NCBI RefSeq assembly: GCF_033568475.1
Contig: NW_027331833.1
Location: 3,906,001 to 3,970,000 of the forward strand
From: Henckelia pumila
Lineage: Eukaryota > Streptophyta > Magnoliopsida > Lamiales > Gesneriaceae
Reading direction: 5' to 3'
DNA: 64,000 nucleotides
This document shows, one piece after another, positions 56,771 through 64,000 of this stretch (position 1 is the stretch's first letter; every line of letters begins with the position of its first letter). The notes beneath the pieces are model-generated. The model was given only the letters and a program-made list of their open reading frames with translations. It searched no databases and was not told the origin of the DNA. The translations under genes were made by a program, and so were the position numbers.

Positions 56771-58078
56771 TTTGTGAGAAATTATCGATGAATCATCGAT
56801 AATAACCTGCTAAACCCAAAAAGCTGCGAATCTCTGAAACTGTCGTCGGATGCGACCAACTCAATATAGCTTCAGTATTACTTGGGTCCACTGATACGCC
56901 ATCCCGAGAAATGACATGACCAAGGAATACCACTCGATCGATCCAAAACTCGCATTTACTGAGCTTGGCATATAACTGCTTCTACCGGAGAATCTGCATT
57001 ACAAGTCTCAAGTGCTGAGCATGCTCGTAAATACTAGGGAATATACCAAAATGTCATCAATGAAAACTACAACAAACTTGTTGAGATAGTTGCGGAAGAC
57101 TTTGTTCATCAAGTCCATGAACACTTCAAGTGCGTTCGTCAGTCCAAAAGGCATCATTAAAAACTCGTAATGACCATACGTGGTACGAAATGCTTTTTTT
57201 GAATACATAATTGATGATACCCTGACCTCAAGTCAATCGTGGAGTACACGGAGGTATGCTGAAGTTGGTCAAACAAATCATTAATGCACAACAAAGGATA
57301 CTTGTTATTAACTGTCGCTTGGTTCAACTGTATGTAGTAAATATAGATACACATAGAACCATCCTTCTTCTTGACGAAAAGTACTGGCGCTTCCCAAGGT
57401 AAAACGTTTGGTCAGATATATCCCTTATCTGACAAGTCCTACAACTGTTGCTGCAACTCCCTAATCTCTGCTGGTGCCAAACGATAAGGTGTATGAGAAA
57501 TTGGTGCCATCTCGGACACAAGTTCGATCCCGAATTCAACTTCTAGAGCTGTAGGAAAACCTGGAATCTCATCCAAAAAAACATCTTGGTACTCAAAAAT
57601 TGCTAGTAACTCCACAACTTTCTTACTACCTATGGACGTACGTATCAATCGCATAGATAAGGTAGACTTCCCCACCCGCCTCTAAAGCCTGACAAGTCTT
57701 CAGAGTTGAAACCAGAGGCATAAGGGGTCGAGCTTCCTCAGCATAGAAAAATCAACTATCGCTTTCAACTGGACGAAATTGAACAACCTTCTTATAGCAA
57801 TCTACAGTAGATCGATAAGAGGTGAAAGCATCAATATCCAAAATATATTCAAAATCCTCCATTGCTAGGATCATAAGGTTCGCCGATAACTCAGAGCCCT
57901 TAAACTCTAAAGAACAACCAAAGACTAAATTCTTGGCCAAAGCTGAATGACTAGTCAGGTGGATACCGAAAGCACTATGTCTAGGGGTATGTACGACATC
58001 TATGGTGCTGTACAAAATGTGCTGAAATGAATGAATGCGATGCACCAGTACATATGCGAACGAAAGTAGGAATTCCAC
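56771..58078 (-). pseudogene. Outer chromovirus pol: protease and reverse transcriptase
   Basis: Protease: RICTGASHSFISAHF, with the catalytic Asp of DTG changed to Cys, then a frameshift near 58030 and LEFKGSELSANLMILAMEDF. Linker: DVFLDEIPGFPTALEVEFG. Reverse transcriptase: YRLAPAEIRELQQQL then stop, [11 protein letters not shown], a run of tyrosine/isoleucine ([12 protein letters not shown]) in place of [65 protein letters not shown] and FLGLAGYYR followed by a stop. It ends where the inner chromovirus is inserted. Confidence 0.85.
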
Positions 58079-58739
58079 ACAAATTAAATGTACCTGCGAT
58101 AACTTCCTCGTTCTCCTTCTGAATATAATCTTGTCTCAGTACAAAGACTTGTCCGGGAATACGTGGTCTCTGGTTGGTGCTCCCAACCGAATGTCCAGAG
58201 GGCCTTTGCGAAACCGATGCTTGAGAACCCGAGCCAGATGTTGATCCTCCAACCGTCTGTAGACAATCTCTTTTCATGTGACCCATCTGACCATAACTTT
58301 CTTCATGGAATTTATCTATAGGGTGACATCCTCCACACTTCTCGCATTGTTGTATCTTATTCCCAAAGTGGAATACACCTCCACCAGATCCTGAACCCGA
58401 TCCTGAATTAGAAGACACACCAGGTTTCTTGAAAGACTGGGTTTTAGGCCCCAAAGAATTACCTGGTCTGAAGGAATAGAAGTTCCTATTATTCTTGATG
58501 TTTTTCTCTGCTTGTCGACAACGGTTCACCAACACCTCTTACGACGTAGGATCGTCATTGATGGCTACCCGATCATGAATCTTCGATTTGATGCCTTGAA
58601 GGAAAATATCATACTTGGCTTCTGAGCTAGTAGCAACATACAGGAAATACAGAAACAACTCAAAGAAATTTTGTTGACATTCATCTATCGACATGATGCC
58701 CTGATTTAAGTTCATTAGCTCGTTTGTCTTTGCCTGGAT
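58079..58739 (-). pseudogene. Outer chromovirus gag, C-terminal part
   Basis: Encodes QAKTNELMNLNQGIMSID, FLQGIKSKIHDRVA, VNRCRQAEKNIKNNRNFYSF, a Ser/Gly-rich linker (GSGSGSGGGVFHFGNK), CEKCGGCHPIDKF and GQMGHMKRDC. The first cysteine pair of the CCHC knuckle is lost (HEESYGQMGH). An in-frame stop occurs at about 58541. The N-terminal half is across the Tat solo LTR at 60088-60406. Confidence 0.84.
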
Positions 58740-58744
58740 GAGTG

Positions 58745-60082
58745 TGACCGCTTAAAATTAAGTTTAAAAATAATACTGGCAAGCGTACCAGGTCAAGTTA
58801 TAGAAATTGGACAGAGATTCCAAGTATCGAACCCACAGGGACTGATTTTTATGAATACCAAAATATAATTATTTAAACTTAATCTAGACTAAGCAATAAA
58901 AAAGTGATTTGATAAATTCAACTAGCACTTAAATTATGAATAATATAAATTAAAATAAGAAAGCAGCAAGAAATTTGGAATGAACTTCAATAACGAGATA
59001 TTCGATCAAGGACACATGCAGGTACCGAAAAAATCATGCAACCAAGTGGCACATTTAGGATCCAAATTTAATCTTAAATCACGATGAATTATCATATCTC
59101 CTTTAATAGTCTATGTCTAGAATTTGTTAATCATATTCAAGTATTGAAGGATTAATTAATAATTTTAATCAAACATGAATGCACTCAATATTTGTGATAA
59201 TTCAATTTTCACCTAAAACCACATACTAAAATCGAACATTATTTCTAGTCAGTTTAACCATATGTCAATTATTGGAGTGATCGAAATCAATTCCTAATCG
59301 GTCGACTCAGAATCAATTAACATGCAAGCAAATAATTGGCCAGATCATTCATAAAACAAAATATAAATCCAATAATCAATAATTTTGATAGAAATCTAAA
59401 AATCCCAAATCAATATTCACTTGTTCAACAAAAATCTGTTCAGCCCAATCTTGTGGCCTCAATCGAAATAAAAACAACTACTCCATAATTTAAAACATGA
59501 TTCAAACAAAGTTTTTAATCATGCTAAAAATAAAAAGAAGAAAAATTGATTGTGGAGCCTTCAATCCTGAGCCCTAGCCGCCTCCCCTGTCTCATTCAGG
59601 AACAAGTTCTGAATCCCCCCCCCTCTATCACATTCTGGTTCTCTTATTTATATGTCTTTGAAAGCCCAAGACATAAAACCCGACAACTTAAGAGTTTTAA
59701 TTTCCGAAATCTTTAATTTTTTTTGATTCTGCAATCGCGCTCGAGCGACAAGAAGTTGCTCTCGAGCGCAATGTCTTCTGCCCCAATTTCGAACAATTCA
59801 ACATTTCCCGCTCGAGCGGCAGAAGATTGCGCTCAAGCGAGAAACTTTCTGCCAATTTATTTTTTTTATACCGAGCTCTCTCGAGCGGCAAGAAGTTGCA
59901 CTCTAGCGAGAGATCTTCTGCCCAAAATTATCCGAAATTCCATTTTTCCTAAAAATAAACACAGGAGAGTGAAATGCATACGCGTGAAATAAAACACATA
60001 AAAACATATATAAAATAATATGAACGCATGCAAAATAAACATAAAAATAACACCACAATATGCATACAAAATGCACTTATCA
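58745..60082 (-). mobile_element. Tat-type solo LTR, 1338 bp
   Basis: Plus-strand ends TGACCGCTTAAAATT and TGCACTTATCA. Flanks GAGTG (58740-58744) and TAGTG (60083-60087) match in four of five bases, and the gag frame is continuous across them. On the minus strand it starts TGATAAGTGCATTTTG, has a TATA box ACATATAAATAAGAG near 59643-59655, and has a GC-rich module at 59737-59913 about 85 bases upstream of the TATA. Related to the LTRs of the 23.3-30.4 kb element (shared GGCAAGCGTACCAGGTCAAG against CGCAAGCGTACGAGTGTCAAG style phrase). Confidence 0.85.
59737..59913. repeat. GC-rich hairpin module in a Tat-type LTR
   Basis: Unit 1: GCGCTCGAG (59737-59745) and CTCGAGCGC (59761-59769) with an inner CAAGAAGTTG stem. 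Unit 2: CGCTCGAGCG (59809-59818) and CGCTCAAGCG (59830-59839). Unit 3: CTCTCTCG and CGAGAGA around an inner GCAAGAAGTTGC. The inner phrase GCAAGAAGTTGC is repeated in units 1 and 3. Confidence 0.85.
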
Positions 60083-60087
60083 TAGTG

Positions 60088-60406
60088 ATAGAGGGAAATA
60101 CAATTCTCTGAACGTTGTACGGAAATCTGCCCAAGTGACTTTTTCTCGCTCAAATCTCAGTGGTGTAGACGTGGACCTCTACCACTTGCAGGAACTCCCT
60201 TCTAAGAGGAAATTAACAGCCTGCATCTTCTGCTCATCGGTGCAGTGATACACCTGAAAAAAGTTCTCCATCTTCTCTAACCAATCCTCTGCAACCTCTG
60301 GAGTCTCGCCGCCTACCAATGGCTTAGGAGCCATCTGCACAAACCTACACAAGTCTAAGCGGTGTCGGTAATCCCTGTGGTGACGACGCCTCCAAGGATG
60401 CTCCAT
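60088..60406 (-). pseudogene. Outer chromovirus gag, N-terminal part
   Basis: Start ATG at 60406 with MEHPWRRRHHRDYRHRLDLC, an Arg/His-rich N-terminus, then FVQMAPKPLVGGETPEVAED, WLEKMENFFQVYHCTDEQKM and NFLLEGSSCKW followed by a TAG at 60179-60181, then REKVTWADFRTTFRELYFP. The frame continues past the Tat solo LTR into 58739. Confidence 0.86.
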
Positions 60407-60409
60407 GAT

Positions 60410-60771
60410 GTGGTGATATTTTCCTATGTTTATTTGAAATAATTTGTATGATTAGGTGAATTTGGGACGATTAAATTGGTTTTATAGTTCCTAATCATTG
60501 TTTGCGGTTTTATATAGGAAAAATGAAAGAAATTGAGAAAAAGAGGAGAAATTGAGAAGAAAAGATAAGAAAATGCAAAGCTGGACAGAAGTAGCACGCT
60601 CGAGCTAGCGGTCAGATGTTGCGCTCGAGCGCACCTAAGCATAGAAAATTACTCGGGGCAGAGAAGAGGCGTGCTCAAGCGACCACTTCTTGCGCTCGAG
60701 CATGCCTGCGATAAAAAAAAGATTTTTTAAAAGAGAAAAGAAGGTTGGGAAGGACTCTAGGCTATAAATAA
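60410..60771 (+). repeat. U3-like LTR fragment with TATA box and GC-rich hairpins
   Basis: A purine-rich stretch (60510-60580) is followed by two hairpins: GCTCGAGC (60598-60605) with GCTCGAGC (60623-60630), and GCGTGCTCAAGCG (60669-60681) with CGCTCGAGCATGC (60693-60705). A TATA box CTATAAATA lies at 60762-60770. The order matches the U3 of the Tat-type LTRs. It is cut at 60771 by insertion of the next chromovirus LTR. The left limit, near TGATATTTTCC, is uncertain. Confidence 0.5.
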
Positions 60772-62879
60772 TGTGAGACCTCGATTCTAAACCACTAATC
60801 TCGGATGAAACAACAATTAAGCGAACAAGAATCCAAGAGTAAAACAATTCAAAGTTTTTTTTTTTTTTTTTTAAACGCCGCGCGCCCGCGCGAGGAACCA
60901 AGCTCGCGCGTGCGCGGGCTTCAACAACCGAGACCAACCAAAGGCTCGCGCCCGCGCGAGGTACCAAGCTCGCGCGCGCGCGGGCAAAAAATTTAGAGGC
61001 CCAACGAAGGCCTCGCATGCGCGCGAGGAACGCCTCGCCCGCGCGCGGAAGGCCTGGGCAGAAAATGCTCAGGCTGCAGAAAAAAAATGAAAGGATTCCG
61101 CGCTTGGTCCGACATGCCTTCAAATACATATGCAATAACAGAGTGTAGGGAAACATGCCATAACAAGTCATGCTTTCAGAAGGCATAAAAACAACCAGAA
61201 GTCTAAATCGATACAACAACAACATACTTCGATTTAGATTACAATCCGAATACAAACTAATTCGAATAACAAAAAATATCAAGTTCGAGTTCTAACATGC
61301 TTCAATCTTAAACTAGATAAACATGCTAATTCGACTTCTAAACCGAGTCTCACTTCTACTACTTGCCCTCGAAGCTAACCATGCCTCTTCTGACTTGTTC
61401 CTGCCCCACCTGTTGCCAAGTACACATACAAAACAAAGCAACAGCCGGATAACCGGTGAGAACGACATTCCCAGTAAAAGCAACATAACAAGTAATACAA
61501 GTAACAAACATGCTTTCAATACAATAACAAAATCAATAACATCGTAATGAAATGCATGTCTTGAAACAGGGATATCAAATCTGATAACGAGGGATTGCTG
61601 CTGTGCCTTTTGGATCCCAAGGATAAGATCACGTAACAACTCACCGACTCTCCCAATCGAGGTGGTGCCACGTATCTCACTCCTCTAGACTTTGAGCAAC
61701 TATAATGAGTATGCTAGCACCAGACGAAACGACTACGACCTGGGCCACTCAATCATAGTTCCCAAACGTCTAAATAAAAAGGGCGGTTCTGCCCGCTGAA
61801 ACAAGATTGGCTCAAGATGAATGCATAACAAAAACATAAAACATAATCCTTTTAACAAAAACCAATACAATCAAACAATACACAAGTTCCTCATGCTAGA
61901 ACAAGTGTAGATGCAAGTATGTGATTTCAAAAGGGAAAACTCGAGAACCACAGTCCCGAGTATGCTATCCCGCTACGATGACTGCTTTTACCTTTCAATG
62001 CAGTAGCTCCAACTCTGGATAAGCTACAAAAGAGATTGTATAAACAACTACACAATCTAACAACAACAAGGCAACGGTTCAAGGAAAACTCTTTATACCG
62101 TTCTTCGTCCAATTCTCTGAAACGATCAAACAGCTGCTAACTCTGGGCTTGACAACTCCAAACGAATCTGTTCAGATACAAGAGATGATTGATCAATAAC
62201 CACGATCAACTTACAAGCCAAGTTCAAACTCAAAAACGGTTCAAAATCTCCAAAAACTCAAACCGACGGCATAACGGCTATAACTGAACAAACCGGCAAC
62301 GCAGACAGCAGTTCAATACTGATAACAACTCAATTCAATGCTAATACAACAACAACAAGACAAACCCAACAAATCTCAAAACCAAGATTTTTGAAAATGG
62401 CTTCCAAAAATCATAACAAATCCGAACGTCGTTCTATTTCAAAACTGACAGATAATAAACGATCAGAACTCTGAAGAGAACAACATACTCGAATCTAGAA
62501 CGATTTTAACAACATCCAAAAACTAGAATGTATCGGATCGAAGAAGAACTTACGATAAAACAGAGCTCTCACTGCAGTGATCACTAATCTGCCTTCAGAA
62601 ATAAATTCCAACGGCCGGATCGAGCTCGGACTGAAATCAAAAAGCTTGAAAGCTCAATGAATCGGCTTCAATGGAGGGAGGCGATGCAATGGAGGTGATG
62701 GAGAAGAGAATGGGCCCAAAAGCCTTATAAATATCTATAAAAACCGATAATTGCGTTTTAGTCCCTGAAAAATCCAATTTTTGCAAAAAGGACCCTGATC
62801 AAAATCAAACCGGATCGAGAACTCTGCAATCTTCGATTAACTCAAATAAATTCATTTAAGATAAAAACGGGGCGTCACA
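60772..62879 (-). repeat. 3' LTR (2108 bp) of the rightmost chromovirus
   Basis: On the minus strand starts TGTGACGCCCCG and ends GAGGTCTCACA. It aligns with the LTRs at 16714 and 30750 (shared TTTGATTTTGATCAGGGTC, AGGGACTAAAA and the ends), so all three are one family. The GC-rich hairpins at 60881-61060 sit where 18366-18526 sit in the 5' LTR of the other copy. Flanking bases on the left are AATAA; the right end is outside the window. Confidence 0.9.
60881..61060. repeat. GC-rich hairpin module in chromovirus LTR
   Basis: Hairpin 1: 14-nt arms with one mismatch (60881-60894, 60903-60916), loop GAACCAAG. Hairpin 2: 17-nt arms with two mismatches (60944-60960, 60969-60985), loop GTACCAAG. 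Unit 3 (about 61010-61050): CCTCGC..GCGCGCG repeated directly, with CCTCGC/GCGAGG pairing. It starts 109 bases from the LTR end and is preceded by a T run on the plus strand (60855-60872). Confidence 0.92.
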
Positions 62880-62918
62880 ATTCTCCCCCACTAAGAAGAG
62901 ATTTCGTCCTCGAAATCA
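62880..62918 (-). other. Polypurine tract and tail of the rightmost chromovirus
   Basis: The minus strand reads GAGGACGAAATCTCTTCTTA then GTGGGGGAGAAT directly before the LTR start. Confidence 0.9.
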
Positions 62919-62976
62919 ACGAGAACCCCAACTCAAAGATAGAATAAAGAACTAAAGACAGTAAGAAGAACTCACG

Positions 62977-64000
62977 TCATCCGAATAGCTCTGGAAAACG
63001 CTGTCTCATGTCAGACTCTGTCTCCCAAGTCGCTTCCTCAACACCGTGACGGCTCCACTGCACCTTCACTAACTGAATCAACTTGTCCTGAGTTGCTTTT
63101 CTTTCCGATCAAGGATCTGAATCGGTCGCTCAAAATAGCTCAAAGTCTCGTCTAACTCGGCTTCGTCAGGCTGAAGGATATGAGAAGGATCTGGATGATA
63201 CTTTCGCAGCATAGAGACGTGAAAAACGTCGTGAATACCAGATAAAGACGGAGGAAGTGCAAGTCTGTAGGCAAGATCGCCTATCTTCTCGAGAATCTCG
63301 TACGGACCGATGAATCTCGGAGATAACTTTCCTCTCTTACCGAATCTGACGGTGCCTCTGAACGGAGAAATCTTAAGGAATACACGGTCTCCCTGCTCAA
63401 AACTCAGAGGTCGACGTCTGACATTCGCATACTTCGCCTGTCTATCTTGAGCTGACTTCATTCTGGTCTGAATGATCTTAACCTGCTCTGCCATATCTCT
63501 AAGCATCTCCGGTCCCAAATCTGGTGACTCGGACAATTCATCCCAAAACAACGGAGATCGGCACTTTCTACCATACAAAGCCTCAAAAGGCGCCATACCG
63601 ATACTCGCTTGGAAGCTGTTGTTGTAAGAAAACTCGACAAGAGGCAAAGAATCCTGCCAACTAGTGCCAAAGTCTAGCACTACCGCTCGCAGCATATCCT
63701 CCAACGTCTGGATAGTCCGCTCTGACTGTCCATCTGTCTGAGGATGATAAGCTGTACTCAGATGCAATCGAGTACCAAGTGCCCCCTGAAGACTGTGCCA
63801 GAAGTGAGAAGTGAATCTAGGATCTCTGTCTGAAACGATCGACTTCGGCACACCATGCAATCTCACAACATTGCTAACATACAACTCAGCCATCTGATCA
63901 TGACGATACGTCATCCTGTACGGAATAAAACACGCAGACTTCGTCAATCGGTCGATCACTACCCAAATAACATCGCATCCTCGAACGGATCGTGGTAGTT
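62977..64000 (-). pseudogene. Integrase and chromodomain tail of the rightmost chromovirus (partial)
   Basis: The best-preserved pol piece in the window. From the right edge: CDVIWVVIDRLTKSACF-like start, [97 protein letters not shown] and ERPIQILDRKEKQLRT. A one-base shift at about 63090 then gives a stop near 63078; in the next frame the chromodomain tail VKVQWSRHGVEEATWETESD continues to the normal end ELFG, TGA at 62977-62979. Very similar to the integrase at 22530-23260. Reverse transcriptase and gag lie beyond the window. Confidence 0.92.

Larger units (their letters stand above)
44058..60406 (-). mobile_element. Outer chromovirus (Ty3/gypsy) carrying two insertions
   Basis: Minus-strand order: gag 60406-58079 (with a Tat solo LTR at 58745-60082), protease and reverse transcriptase 58078-56771, inner chromovirus 56765-47633, RNase H, integrase and chromodomain 47627-45648, 3' LTR 45508-44058. 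The 5' LTR and primer site are absent; similarity ends at the gag start codon. The many stop codons make it the oldest member of this nest. Confidence 0.88.

Noticed and set aside
60635..61282. Long minus-strand open frame of 215 codons
   Set aside because: It runs through the GC-rich hairpin module and LTR end of a chromovirus, is low-complexity (RARASLVPRAGA repeats) and shows no domain. It is a by-product of GC-rich repeats.
1..64000. tRNA, rRNA or other structured RNA genes
   Set aside because: I looked for tRNA box-like and rRNA-like segments on both strands and saw none that I could support; the tRNA-like matches are the primer-binding sites.

Overview
The window reads as a repeat-dense chromosome arm of a flowering plant, most likely a eudicot. 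The A+T-rich background, Ty3/gypsy chromoviruses primed by initiator-Met tRNA, Tat/Athila-type elements with a TTGGCGCC primer site, Ty1/copia elements of Sirevirus type, Tourist- and Mutator-type MITEs, a pentatricopeptide (PPR) relic and an NDR1/HIN1-like (NHL) gene all fit that. The exact species cannot be read from the sequence. Only one intact host gene is visible, the NHL gene at 39610-40257 (minus). Nearly everything else is transposable-element DNA, and every element gene carries stops, frameshifts or deletions.

Layout. 1-6603: minus-strand Tekay-like chromovirus with a 2.87-kb LTR and no gag. 6604-9440: copia and Tat-type relics with a truncated Tat LTR. 9806-11310: start of a plus-strand chromovirus (short LTR, primer site, gag, start of protease), cut by a copia 3' end. 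11551-13317: minus-strand PPR pseudogene split by a 197-bp Tourist-like MITE. 13318-16713: A+T-rich spacer, a CGAG-rich repeat and a copia LTR. 16714-31420: plus-strand chromovirus whose integrase region is interrupted by a complete 7.17-kb non-autonomous Tat-type element (23267-30437), whose own 3' LTR contains a solo LTR. 31421-35748: Sirevirus-like copia 3' half with a decayed envelope-like region. 36361-37838: LINE C-terminal relic split by a 313-bp Mutator-type MITE. 38632-41115: the NHL gene between two more hairpin MITEs. 41577-44057: collapsed copia element holding a gypsy solo LTR. 44058-60406: minus-strand chromovirus with a second chromovirus (47633-56765) inside its RNase H region and a Tat solo LTR inside its gag; the inner chromovirus in turn holds a copia solo LTR. 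60410-60771: a U3-like fragment. 60772-64000: 3' end of another minus-strand chromovirus of the same family as the 16.7-31.4 kb element.

Insertion order can be read from target-site duplications found directly in the sequence: TCCTT (LARD), CTTGA (LTR in LTR), AGCAA (chromovirus in chromovirus), TGGAT (copia solo LTR), CAAGT (gypsy solo LTR), GAGTG/TAGTG (Tat solo LTR), TTA (Tourist MITE) and CTGGAATAAA (Mutator MITE).

The most unusual signal is a GC-rich paired-repeat/hairpin module that recurs in otherwise A+T-rich LTRs. In one chromovirus family it sits about 110 bp from the LTR end in two copies (18366-18526 and 60881-61060), but with entirely different arm sequences, so fold and position are kept while sequence is replaced. 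Comparable modules lie 55-85 bp upstream of the TATA box in several Tat-type LTRs. No previously undescribed protein-coding system was recognised.
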